NCBI RefSeq assembly: GCF_000568255.1
Contig: NZ_KK037166.1
Location: 4,248,374 to 4,312,373 of the forward strand
Direction of reading: 5' to 3'
DNA length: 64,000 nt
Origin: Kutzneria sp. 744
GTDB lineage: Bacteria > Actinomycetota > Actinomycetes > Mycobacteriales > Pseudonocardiaceae
Made by a program: the position numbers and the translations under genes. This document shows, in pieces, positions 7,630-15,604 of this stretch (the first letter of the stretch is position 1; each line of letters opens with the position of its first letter). Below the pieces are notes generated by a model. The model was not told where the DNA came from. It did not search any database and worked only from the letters and a program-made list of their open reading frames with translations.

Positions 7630-8589
7630 TTACACCGTCAGCTCCGCCCCGGTCCACCGGCGGCGGAACTGACGGTCACGGGACACCACGACCACCGCGC
7701 CGGCGAAGGTCTCCAGGGCGATCTCCAGCTCCTCGGCCAGCGCCGGCGGCAGATGATTCGTCGGCTCGTCGAGCAACAGAACGTCCACTTCGGACGCCAG
7801 AAGCCGAGCCAGGTCGAGTTTACGCTGCTGGGCAACGGACAGCTCGCCCACCGGCGTCGACAGGTCGTCCTCGGCGAACAAACCCAGGGCCAGTAACCGG
7901 TCGGCGTGGTGGTCGAACGTGCCGGCGCGTCCACGGGCGAACATGGCCAGCACGCTGCGATCCGGCGTCCGGACAACACTTTCCGCCGCCAGGTAGCCGA
8001 TCCGTCCACCGCGGACGATCGATCCCAGGTCGGGCTGGCGCTGGCCGGCGAGCAACGACAGCAACAGTGACCGGCCGGGACCGTCGACCAGCAGCCGGGA
8101 TCCCGGCTTGATGGTCAGCGGGCCGACGGTCAGCCGCCCGCGCACGGTGAGGCGGGTGGTGGTGAGGCCGCCGGAGCCGAAGGTCTCGAACCGAAGCGGG
8201 TCGGGCGGCCTAGGCACGGGCGTCGCCCACAGGTGCTTGGCCCCGCGCTCGATGGCGGTGACCCAGCCGAGGTACTCCCGCTCCCACCGCTTGCGCGCGG
8301 TCCACTTCTCCTTGAGGTAGCCGGCGTATCCGTTGCGGTAACGGGTGATCTTCTCGGCGGTGGCCTCGACGATGGTGGTGGCGAAGCGATCCAGCAGCAG
8401 CCGGTCGTGGGTCGCCATCACCAGCCGGCCGGGGTGGTCTCCCGGCACCTCGGCGGGCTCGTCGAGCACCAGCAGGTCCGGCTCGTCGACCAGCTGCCGG
8501 AGCACGGCGGAGCGGTTCTCGCCGACGACGCCGATCCGCTCGCCGGGACGGACCGCGAGGCGAACGGGCGAAAGGGACAGAGTTGACAT
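7630..8589 (-). CDS. degenerate, internally deleted ABC-F ATPase
   Basis: The reading frame is intact (319 residues) and clearly descends from the duplicated-ATPase ABC-F family (ribosome-protection or antibiotic-resistance type), normally about 530 residues. In the first ATPase domain GERIGVVGENRSAVLRQ replaces the Walker A motif, and everything to the Walker B stretch (LLVLDEPAEV) is deleted, including the signature. The linker (YLKEKWTARKRWEREY) is present. In the second domain the Walker A is reduced to VDGPGRSLLL without the lysine, the signature is VGELSVAQQ, and Walker B is VLLLDEPTNHL. With neither Walker A lysine, ATP hydrolysis is unlikely. The start at 8589 was chosen as the family N terminus. 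Confidence 0.75.
   Translation of the reverse strand: MSTLSLSPVRLAVRPGERIGVVGENRSAVLRQLVDEPDLLVLDEPAEVPGDHPGRLVMATHDRLLLDRFATTIVEATAEKITRYRNGYAGYLKEKWTARKRWEREYLGWVTAIERGAKHLWATPVPRPPDPLRFETFGSGGLTTTRLTVRGRLTVGPLTIKPGSRLLVDGPGRSLLLSLLAGQRQPDLGSIVRGGRIGYLAAESVVRTPDRSVLAMFARGRAGTFDHHADRLLALGLFAEDDLSTPVGELSVAQQRKLDLARLLASEVDVLLLDEPTNHLPPALAEELEIALETFAGAVVVVSRDRQFRRRWTGAELTV
7634..7676. terminator. hairpin at the convergent propeller/ABC-F boundary
   Basis: A 15-bp stem with one mismatch (7634-7648 with 7662-7676) lies just after the beta-propeller stop codon and inside the 3' end of the convergent ABC-F gene. It could end transcription of the plus-strand gene. Confidence 0.5.
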
Positions 8590-8719
8590 GGGACACCTAC
8601 CGCGAAATGAGCATGCGGACATGCCCGCCGGGCGATCTACGCCTCGGACGCGGGCCGGAAGAGTGCCAGGTGTCAGCTCAACATGGTCCGGCGAGGGTGA
8701 CAGGGCGGCCAGCGGCCCG

Positions 8720-9910
8720 TCAACCGGATATTCGACGGCGGAGGTGCTCGGCGGTCGGCGCGTTGATGCCGGCGGCCACCGCCTTCTCGAAGGCGGCTCG
8801 GGCGGCGTCCTTGTCCCCCAGCCGGTTCAGCAGCTCGGCCCGGCTGGCGTGCCACCACGGGTACGACTCCAGGTCGGCGATGCCGTCCACCAGCGCCAAC
8901 CCGGCGGCGGGGCCGTCCCGCTCCGCGACGGCGGCGGCCCGGTTCAGCCGGACCACCGGCGTGTCGTGCACGGTCAGCAGCACGTCGTACCAGGAGACGA
9001 CGGCCTCCCAGTTCGTCTCCGCGTACGACGGCGCCAGGGCGTGACAGGCGGCGATCGCGGCCTGTACCGCGTACCGGTTGTCGGGACCACGTCTCAGGGC
9101 CACCCCGACCAGCTCGACGCCTTCCTTGATCGCCCGCCCGTCCCATCGCGTCCGGTCCTGGTCGGCCAGCAACACCGGCTGGCCGTCGACCAAAAAAAAA
9201 AGCGCGGCGGGACTCTTTTTTTTTTTTTCAGGGACAGCAGGCCCAGCACAGTCGGCTCGTCGGGCATCAGCTCGGCCAGCACCCGGCCCAGCAAACAGCG
9301 CCTCCGCGGCCACCCCAGCCCGGCCGATGTCGGCGTACCCCTCGTTGAAGATCAGGTAGACGGTGGTGGCCACGCCGTCGAGCCGGTCCGGCAGCTCCTC
9401 GGCCGCCGGCACCCGGTACGGGATGCCGGCGGCGGCGATCTTCTGCTTGGCCCTGGTCAGCCGCTTGGCCATGGTCGCCTCGGGCACCAGCAGCCCGCGC
9501 GCCACCTCGGCCGTGGACAGGCCGCCCAGCGTGCGCAGGGCCAGCGCCACCTGCGCGTCCAGCGACAGGAACGGGTGGCAGCAGGTGAACACCAGCCGCA
9601 GCAGGTCGTCCCGGACGACCTCGGCCGGCTCGTCGTCGACGGGGTGCTCCATCGCCGCGGCCTCCTTGTCGGCCCGACGGCCCTCGCGCCGGATGTGGTC
9701 GATGGCCTGCCGCTTGGCCGCGACCAGCAGCCACGCGCGCGGATTGTCCGACAGGCCGTCGCGCGGCCAGGTCTCCAGCGCGCGGACCATGGCGTCCTGG
9801 GCCGCGTCCTCGGCCAGGACGACGCTGCCGGTGACGCGGATCAGCGTGGCCAGCACGCGGCCGTATTCCTCGCGTACCAGCCGCGCGACCGCGTCACCGG
9901 CGGAGCTCAT
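8720..9910 (-). CDS. ECF sigma factor with C-terminal SnoaL/TPR-like extension (ECF42-like), locally scrambled
   Basis: The 396-codon frame has sigma region 2 (about residues 10-75), region 4 (about 125-180, LGGLSTAEVARGLLVPEATMAKRL-type helices) and the long C-terminal helical domain of ECF42-type factors. The companion DGPF/YCII gene overlaps its start (ATGA), the usual ECF42 context. Between about 9290 and 9192 the frame carries about 35 residues that do not belong: the expected LGRVLAELMPDEP continues in another frame after one extra base near 9290, and the correct frame returns only after an A13...T10 patch (as read on the minus strand). The original gene was probably intact; see the separate entry on the homopolymers. 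Confidence 0.8.
   Translation of the reverse strand: MSSAGDAVARLVREEYGRVLATLIRVTGSVVLAEDAAQDAMVRALETWPRDGLSDNPRAWLLVAAKRQAIDHIRREGRRADKEAAAMEHPVDDEPAEVVRDDLLRLVFTCCHPFLSLDAQVALALRTLGGLSTAEVARGLLVPEATMAKRLTRAKQKIAAAGIPYRVPAAEELPDRLDGVATTVYLIFNEGYADIGRAGVAAEALFAGPGAGRADARRADCAGPAVPEKKKKSPAALFFLVDGQPVLLADQDRTRWDGRAIKEGVELVGVALRRGPDNRYAVQAAIAACHALAPSYAETNWEAVVSWYDVLLTVHDTPVVRLNRAAAVAERDGPAAGLALVDGIADLESYPWWHASRAELLNRLGDKDAARAAFEKAVAAGINAPTAEHLRRRISG
9192..9228. other. A10 and T13 homopolymer patch inside the sigma-factor gene
   Basis: On the plus strand ten As (9192-9201) and thirteen Ts (9216-9228) flank a 14-base GC-rich core. In ECF42-type factors this place normally encodes a conserved helix ending in S-R-R-A; the core still encodes S-R-R-A on the minus strand, while the bases on both sides are replaced by single-nucleotide runs. 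Homopolymers of this length are extremely rare inside coding DNA of about 70% GC. This looks like an assembly or gap-filling artefact, or less likely a real replication-slippage lesion. Confidence 0.75.
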
Positions 9911-10257
9911 GCGAACGTGACCACGGGGCGGATCTCGACGGCGCCGCCGTTCCACGCGGCCGGGATCCGGGCCGCCGTCTTGACGGCTTCCTCCAGGTCG
10001 GCGCACTCCAGCACGTAGTAGCCGGAGAGGACCTCTTTGGTCTCGGCGTACGGGCCGTCGGTGGTCAGCACGTCGCCGCCCTTGCCGCCGCTGACCCGGA
10101 CGGTGGTCGCCGTCGCGGTCGAGTGCAGGGCGTTGCCGCCGCGCAGCACCGCCGCCGCGGCCTGGCCGAACTCGGCGTACTCGGCGCCCATCTCGGCCGC
10201 GCCGGACTGGTTGAAGTCCATGTCGGGGGTGTAGATGAGGGCGATGTAGGTGGTCAT
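9907..10257 (-). CDS. DGPF/YCII-related protein, sigma-factor partner
   Basis: This 116-residue protein has the YCII-related fold, with the TTDGPYAETKEVLSGYYVLE stretch (residues about 68-87) containing the diagnostic D-G-P-[FY] motif. It overlaps the downstream sigma-factor gene by ATGA, so the two are translationally coupled. DGPF proteins are conserved partners of ECF42 sigma factors; their biochemical role is not settled. Start at 10257 matches the family N terminus (MTTYIALIYTP). Confidence 0.88.
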   Translation of the reverse strand: MTTYIALIYTPDMDFNQSGAAEMGAEYAEFGQAAAAVLRGGNALHSTATATTVRVSGGKGGDVLTTDGPYAETKEVLSGYYVLECADLEEAVKTAARIPAAWNGGAVEIRPVVTFA

Positions 10258-10348
10258 GGCTGCTCCCAAGGCTGCGGGCCGGCTCCGTTCGCCGACCGAC
10301 ACCCTAAGGACGAACGGCCTCCCCCGCCCAAGGACACCCCGCACCAAA

Positions 10349-10470
10349 AACCTCCGCGAGTCACGCTCTCCGGCAGTGCGAAATACGGTTTCGGGCATTT
10401 CTGAGACCTGAGTCGCAGTTCTGTCTGAAACTGTATTTCGGTGTGTCTGAGAGCGTGACTCGCGGGGGTT
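10349..10470. repeat. large imperfect inverted repeat (44-bp arms)
   Basis: Left arm 10349-10392 and right arm 10427-10470 match at 37 of 44 positions as inverted repeats, separated by a 34-bp centre. The outer 22 bp, built on CCGCGAGTCACGCTCTC, match almost perfectly. The same core appears twice near 4062-4125. The element fills the space between the pirin stop codon and the DGPF promoter region and touches the pirin stop codon. It could act as a terminator for pirin transcripts or be a small non-autonomous repetitive element; no coding capacity. Confidence 0.75.
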
Positions 10471-11408
10471 CAGTGGCGGCGGCGTGGTGTTAGGCGGACG
10501 CTGGGGAGGGGTGGGGCGGGGATGCGGGCGCCGTCGTGGCCTTTGACCAGGCCGAAGCGGTCGCCGTCCTCCCACTCGGCCCGGGCCTGAGCGATGTCGT
10601 CGTGGCTGCGGCCGACGAAGTTCCACCACATGACCAGGTCGTCCTCGTACGGCGCCCCGCCGAGCAGGACGGCCCGGGCGCCGCTGTCACTCGTCACGGT
10701 GACGTGGTCCCGATCGGCCCCCAGGTACAGCATCGGCCCCGACGGCAGGTCATGCCCCAGCGCCGACAACGCCCCCTCCACGACCACCAGCGCGTGCTCG
10801 AAGTCCCGCCGCAGCGGCACCGTCGCGGTGTCGCCGGGGGCGAGGGAGAAATCGGCCCCGACCAGGGGGCTGTAGGTAGTCGCGGGGGAGGTCACGTCGC
10901 CGATGGAGCCGATGAACACCCGCGCCCGAAGGCTGTGGTCGGTGAAGACCGGCAGGTCGGCGTGCTGCTCGAAGCTCGGGGCGACGCTGTCGGCCGATCC
11001 GGGCAGGGCGACCCACAGCTGGAGCCCGTCGAGCCGGGGACGGTCACCGAGCGAGAACTCGGAGTGCGAGATCCCCCGACCGGCGGTCATCAGGTTGAGC
11101 TGCCCGGGCTTGATCAGGACGTCGCTGCCGAGGCTGTCGCGGTGCCGGATCTCGCCGGCCAGCGGCCAGGTGACGGTCTGCAGCCCGGTGTGCGGATGGG
11201 GCAGCACGGTCATGTCGTCGTACTGCGGCCCGAACCGGTCGAGGAAGCACCAGGCGCCGACGGTGGGCAGGGTGCGGTGCGGCAGCAGCCGGTCCACCTT
11301 CATCGCCCGCAGGCCGCCGAGCGGCACGGCCCGCGCCTCCAGCAGCCGCGTCTTGTCGACGATCGGGTCGGAGGCTTCAAGGGAGGGATTGGTGCACTGG
11401 TTGCTCAT
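10470..11408 (-). CDS. pirin-family cupin protein
   Basis: The 312-residue protein has the two cupin halves of pirins. The N-terminal half contains the metal-binding pattern HPHTGLQTV (near residue 78) and later GISHSEFS (near residue 120), consistent with the His/Glu ligands of pirin. Pirins are iron-binding and some have quercetinase activity; in bacteria they can modulate metabolic enzymes. The gene is divergent from the acetoacetyl-CoA synthetase gene with only 36 bp between start codons, so the two share a promoter region. Start at 11408 fits the family N terminus. Confidence 0.88.
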   Translation of the reverse strand: MSNQCTNPSLEASDPIVDKTRLLEARAVPLGGLRAMKVDRLLPHRTLPTVGAWCFLDRFGPQYDDMTVLPHPHTGLQTVTWPLAGEIRHRDSLGSDVLIKPGQLNLMTAGRGISHSEFSLGDRPRLDGLQLWVALPGSADSVAPSFEQHADLPVFTDHSLRARVFIGSIGDVTSPATTYSPLVGADFSLAPGDTATVPLRRDFEHALVVVEGALSALGHDLPSGPMLYLGADRDHVTVTSDSGARAVLLGGAPYEDDLVMWWNFVGRSHDDIAQARAEWEDGDRFGLVKGHDGARIPAPPLPSVRLTPRRRH

Positions 11409-11444
11409 CAACAGACCCCTGTCGGAAGTACGCTGATCACCACT

Positions 11445-13379
11445 ATGACAGGGCCCGTCTGGATTCCGAGCCAAGCTGTCGTCGACGGCTGCAACGTCGA
11501 ACGCTACCGGCGGTGGCTGCCCGCGCACGCCTGTCCGGACCTCCCCGACTACACGGCGTTGCACGCGTGGTCGGTGGCGGAGCCGGCGCGGTTCTGGGGC
11601 TCCCTGTGGGAGTACTTCGCGATCATCGCCACCTCGCACGACGAGGTGCTGGCCTCGGCGGAGATGCCCGGGGCGCGGTGGTTCACCGGGGCGACCCTCA
11701 ACTACGTGGACCAGGTCTTCCGACACGCCCGTGAGGGCATCGCGGTGATCGACGCGCCGGAGGAAGGTCCGACCAGGACCCTCAGCTGGGTCGAACTGCG
11801 CCGCCAGGTCGCGGCCGTGGCGAACACGTTGCGGGCCCTTGGCGTCGGCCAGGGCGACCGCGTGGTCGGCTACCTGCCGAACATCGCCGAGGCAGTGGTG
11901 GCGTTCCTCGCCACGGCCGGTCTCGGGGCGATCTGGTCCTCGTGCGGGCAGGACTACTCGGCCCCGGCGGCGGTGGCTCGCCTCGGCCAGCTCTCCCCCA
12001 AGGTGCTGATCACCGCCGACGGCTACCGGTACAACGGCAAACCACAGGACCGCCGCGAGGCGATCTCCTTGATACGCAAAGAGATCCCCTCGCTCGAAGC
12101 CATCATCGTCGTCCCCCGCCTCGGCCTCGAACTCCAGCCCGGCGCCACGCCGTGGTCGGCGGACGGCGACCACGAGCTGACCACAGTCGCCGTGCCGTTC
12201 GACCACCCGCTGTGGGTGCTGTTCTCCTCCGGCACCACCGGCAAGCCCAAGGGAATCGTGCACGGCCACGGCGGCGTGGTGCTGGAACACGTCAAACAGC
12301 TGTCCCTGCACCTGGATCTGGGGCCGCAGGACACCTTCTTCTGGTACACGTCGCCGAGCTGGATGATGTGAAACTTCCAGGTGGCGGGGCTGCTCGTCGG
12401 GGCGGCGATCGTCTGCCACGACGGCAATCCCGGCTTCCCGACGCCCGGCGCGCTGTGGGATCTGGCCGCCCGCCTGGATGTCACGGTCCTCGGCACCAGC
12501 CCCGCGTACCTCCAGGCGTCGGAGAAGGCCTCAGTGCACCCGTCGCTGCCCAGGCTCAGAACCTTGGGCGCCACCGGATCCGTGGTGCCGGAAGCCGCAT
12601 ACCGTTGGGTGGCAACGGAACTGGGCTCGCACATCGCCCTCGCCGCCACCAGCGGCGGCACGGACGTGGTGAGCGCCTTCGCCGGCCCGGTGCCGACGGT
12701 CCCGATCTGGGCCGGCGAGATGTCGGCCCCCTGCCTCGGCGTCGCACTGGAGGCCTGGGATGCCGAAGGCCGCAGTGTCATCGACGAAGTCGGCGAACTC
12801 GTTGTCACCCAACCGATGCCGTCGATGCCACTGTCCTTCTGGGACGATCCCGGCGACGCCCGCTACCGTGACGCCTACTTCACCGCCTACCCCGGCGTCT
12901 GGCGACACGGCGACTGGATCACGATCACGAGCCGCGGCACCGTGCTCGTGCACGGGCGATCCGATTCCACCTTGAACCGCAACGGGATCCGGATGGGCAG
13001 CGCCGACATCTACGCCGTGGTCGAGAAGCTCCCGGAGATCACCGAGTCGCTGGTCATCGGGGCGGAGCAAGAGAACGGCGGCTATTGGATGCCGCTTTTC
13101 GTCGTGCTCAGGGACGGCATGGAACTCACCGACGAGCTCAGAGAACGGATCCGCGCCGCCATTCGCACCGACGCCTCGCCGCGGCACGTGCCCGACGAGA
13201 TCATTGCCGTTACCGGCATTCCGCACACCAGGACCGGCAAGAAGCTGGAGGTGCCGGTGAAACGGCTGCTCCAGGGGGCCGAGATCCAGGACGTCGTCGA
13301 CCCGCAGTCGGTCGACGACGCCGGCCTGCTCGACGTGTTCGCCGAGCTCAGTTCACGCAGGTCACGCCGCTGGCGGTGA
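11445..13379 (+). pseudogene. acetoacetyl-CoA synthetase, interrupted by in-frame TGA
   Basis: One continuous frame (645 codons, the usual size) encodes an acetoacetate-CoA ligase of the acyl-adenylate superfamily. The N-terminal lid, the ATP-binding motif LFSSGTTGKPKGIVHG (about residues 263-278), the later GWRHGDW-type motif (WRHGDWITI) and the C-terminal lysine region TGKKLEVPVKRLL are all present. Codon 309 (12369-12371) is TGA where the family has Trp in S-W-M-M-W-N; the frame continues flawlessly afterwards. One G-to-A change explains it. Without readthrough the product would stop at 308 residues and lack half the active site. The last codons overlap the convergent LCP gene by 32 bp. 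Confidence 0.85.
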
Positions 13380-14538
13380 TCGACTGGTCGGTCTTGGCGG
13401 TGTCGTCCGACACGATCGGCGACTTGCGGCTGCCGTCGGCGGCCGCCTTGCCGGTCGGCGGCGGGCCGGTGGTCGTCGACGTCGGCGGCGCGGCCGCGTC
13501 GCCGGCGAACTTGGCCGCCACGAACGCCTGCACCTGCTCGGGATCCACCTGCACGGCGTCGCCGTCGGCGGGCGTCCAGTAGGTGATGTTCACGATCGGC
13601 ACGGTGTCGAAGGTGATGTTGCCGCCGGAGATGCCCTGCACCTGCTGGGCGAACTGCACCAGGTTCCAGTCCTGGTCCAGCACGATGGAGTTCTGCACGG
13701 CGGTGATGATGTCGTTGAGCTTGCTGGGGCTGGTCAGCGTGCCGACCGACAGCAGCTGGTGCACGGCCGAGGCCAGGAACGCCTGTTGGCGGCGTTCGCG
13801 GTCGATGTCGCCGTTGTCCAGACCGTGCCGCTGGCGCACGAACTGCAACGCCTGCACGCCGGACAGGCTCTGCGGCCCGGCCGGGAACACCGCGCCGGAG
13901 TACTCGCTGTCGTTGACGGCGTGGTTGAGGCACACCGGCACGCCGCCGAGGGCCTGGCTGATCAGGTCGAAGCCGTACAGGTTGATCTCGGCGTAGTGGT
14001 CGATGGTGACGCCGGTGAACTTCTCCACCGTCTTGATCAGCGTCTTGCGGCCCTCGGTCTGCGAGCCGCCGTGGTTGTTCATGCCGATCGAGTACGCCGA
14101 GTTGATCTTGTGCTTGCCGTAGCCGCCCGAGCCGTCGCCGCTGGCGATGTCCACGTACGAGTCGCGGGGAATGGAGATGGCCGACGCCTTGCCGCCGTCG
14201 CCCGGCACGTGCACGACCATGAGCGTGTCGGTGTTCAGGAAGTGGTCGTCCGGGCCGGCGTGCAGCGAGGCCAGCACGTCCGGCGGCAGCGGATTGCCGT
14301 GCACGTCGGTGCGGCTGTCGATGCCCACCAGCAGGAAGTTGACGTCCTGGCCGTCCTGGTGCTGGATGGTCGCCGGCTGGGCCGGCGGCGTGTGGTGCTC
14401 GATCACGTTGTCGGTGGTCATGTGCGCCTGGGCCTGGCTCAGCAGGCTCCAGCCGTAGCCGGACAGCCCGATGACCGCCACCGAGGCCAGCGCGACCACG
14501 GCTCTTCCCGTGACCACGGCAGGGCTTGCAGTGCGCAC
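13348..14538 (-). CDS. LytR-CpsA-Psr (LCP) family cell-wall glycopolymer ligase
   Basis: The 396-residue protein has a cytoplasmic start, one membrane helix (about residues 10-32), then the extracellular LCP domain with its conserved acidic and arginine motifs: LLVGIDSRTD, NTDTLMVVHV, SAISIPRDSYV, and FVRQRHGLDNGDIDRERRQQ near residue 250. LCP enzymes attach glycopolymers (teichoic acid-like or arabinogalactan-like) from undecaprenyl-pyrophosphate to peptidoglycan. The C-terminal tail is Thr/Pro-rich. GTG at 14538 has GGAGG just upstream. The first 128 coding bases are contained in a duplicated block (see repeat entries). Confidence 0.9.
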   Translation of the reverse strand: MRTASPAVVTGRAVVALASVAVIGLSGYGWSLLSQAQAHMTTDNVIEHHTPPAQPATIQHQDGQDVNFLLVGIDSRTDVHGNPLPPDVLASLHAGPDDHFLNTDTLMVVHVPGDGGKASAISIPRDSYVDIASGDGSGGYGKHKINSAYSIGMNNHGGSQTEGRKTLIKTVEKFTGVTIDHYAEINLYGFDLISQALGGVPVCLNHAVNDSEYSGAVFPAGPQSLSGVQALQFVRQRHGLDNGDIDRERRQQAFLASAVHQLLSVGTLTSPSKLNDIITAVQNSIVLDQDWNLVQFAQQVQGISGGNITFDTVPIVNITYWTPADGDAVQVDPEQVQAFVAAKFAGDAAAPPTSTTTGPPPTGKAAADGSRKSPIVSDDTAKTDQSITASGVTCVN

Positions 14539-14776
14539 TGTTCCTCCCCGAAAACGAACTCCCCACAGGGCAGACGCCCGACCGCACGATCCGGTTGCAT
14601 GTGTCCTGGGACGCAACCCCGGGCGTACCCACGGCGTCACTACCCTGAACGGGACGAGGTGAAGAGGGAGCATGGAAACCGAGACGACGACCGCTCGACC
14701 ATGGGGTCTGCCCTGGTGGGCGGCGATCCTGCTGCCGCTGGCGACCACCGCGGCCGGCGCGTACGTGGACCTCACG
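14411..14776. repeat. first copy of a 366-bp tandem direct duplication
   Basis: This block is repeated, base for base as far as I can follow, at 14800-15165 (offset 389). It holds the first 128 bases of the LCP gene (minus strand), the whole divergent promoter region and the first 105 bases of the DUF6542 gene (plus strand). The two copies are separated by 23 bp (14777-14799) that match neither copy. Confidence 0.9.
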
Positions 14777-14863
14777 AACACACGTGTGAGAGGCAAAGTT
14801 CGGTGGTCATGTGCGCCTGGGCCTGGCTCAGCAGGCTCCAGCCGTAGCCGGACAGCCCGATGA
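14672..14863 (+). pseudogene. truncated duplicate start of the DUF6542 gene
   Basis: The first 35 codons are identical to those of the full-length gene at 15061 (METETTTARPWGLPWW and onward to the end of the first membrane helix). After the duplication boundary at 14776 the frame runs 29 codons through unrelated sequence and stops. It keeps the same ribosome binding site as the complete copy, so a short non-functional membrane peptide could be made. Confidence 0.7.
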
Positions 14864-14927
14864 CCGCCACCGAGGCCAGCGCGACCACGGCTCTTCCCGT
14901 GACCACGGCAGGGCTTGCAGTGCGCAC
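14772..14927 (-). pseudogene. truncated duplicate start of the LCP gene
   Basis: The first 43 codons (GTG start at 14927) repeat the LCP N terminus including its membrane helix. Reading then crosses the junction into unrelated sequence and stops after 51 residues. It is a by-product of the 366-bp duplication. Confidence 0.7.
14777..14799. other. 23-bp junction with a perfect 10-bp palindrome
   Basis: The spacer between the two duplicated blocks contains CACACGTGTG, a perfect palindrome, flanked by a CTCAC...GTGAG partial inverted repeat that reaches into the first copy. It marks the breakpoint of the duplication. Origin unknown. Confidence 0.6.
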
Positions 14928-15165
14928 TGTTCCTCCCCGAAAACGAACTCCCCACAGGGCAGACGCCCGACCGCACGATCCGGTTGCATGTGTCCTGGGA
15001 CGCAACCCCGGGCGTACCCACGGCGTCACTACCCTGAACGGGACGAGGTGAAGAGGGAGCATGGAAACCGAGACGACGACCGCTCGACCATGGGGTCTGC
15101 CCTGGTGGGCGGCGATCCTGCTGCCGCTGGCGACCACCGCGGCCGGCGCGTACGTGGACCTCACG
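14800..15165. repeat. second copy of the 366-bp tandem direct duplication
   Basis: The copy of 14411-14776. It supplies the promoter and start of the complete DUF6542 gene at 15061, while the first copy supplies those of the complete LCP gene, so both full genes keep an intact upstream region. Confidence 0.9.
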
Positions 15166-15531
15166 GTCAACCACGGCCTCGGCCTGCCGTTCCAGGCCGC
15201 ATATGCGGGCGGCTGCCTGCTTTCCGTGCTGCTGGTGCGGCGGCGCAACCTGTTCGGCCCGATGGTCCAGCCGCCGCTGATCCTGCTGTTCGCCGCCTCG
15301 CCCGTGGCCCTGCTGCTCAACGGCGGCAACGGCAGCTTCGGCTCCCAGCTCGGCTCCCAGTTCGTCAACCAGGCCCTGACCTTCGGCATGCCGCTGGTGA
15401 ACAACTTCGTCCTGCAGGCCGGTGTGACCATCGCCACCGTCGTCATCGGCCTGATCCGCCTGATCCTCACCCGCAAGCGCCCGGCCGCCCCGGAACCCGA
15501 GCCCTCCGAGCCCGAACCCGCCGCCGCCTGA
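15061..15531 (+). CDS. DUF6542-like small membrane protein
   Basis: The 156-residue protein has four predicted membrane segments (about residues 15-35, 46-60, 68-84 and 118-136) and a Pro/Glu-rich cytoplasmic tail. This arrangement matches the DUF6542 family often found beside cell-envelope genes in actinobacteria. It is divergent from the LCP ligase, which suggests an envelope role. GAGGTGAAGAGGGAGC provides a strong ribosome binding site. Function unknown. Confidence 0.75.
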   Translation: METETTTARPWGLPWWAAILLPLATTAAGAYVDLTVNHGLGLPFQAAYAGGCLLSVLLVRRRNLFGPMVQPPLILLFAASPVALLLNGGNGSFGSQLGSQFVNQALTFGMPLVNNFVLQAGVTIATVVIGLIRLILTRKRPAAPEPEPSEPEPAAA

Positions 15532-15536
15532 CCCTG

Positions 15537-15595
15537 AACGCTGTGAAGGGGGCTTTCCCGCACCCGGAGTGCGGGAAAGCCCCCTTCACAGCGTT
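15537..15595. terminator. perfect 26-bp stem-loop between convergent genes
   Basis: A perfect 26-bp stem (15537-15562 with 15570-15595) and 7-base loop lies between the DUF6542 gene and the convergent chitinase gene. It is a strong candidate for a bidirectional terminator. The length and perfection exceed what a simple terminator needs, so it may also belong to a dispersed repeat family. Confidence 0.85.
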
Positions 15596-15604
15596 GGAAA
15601 CGCC

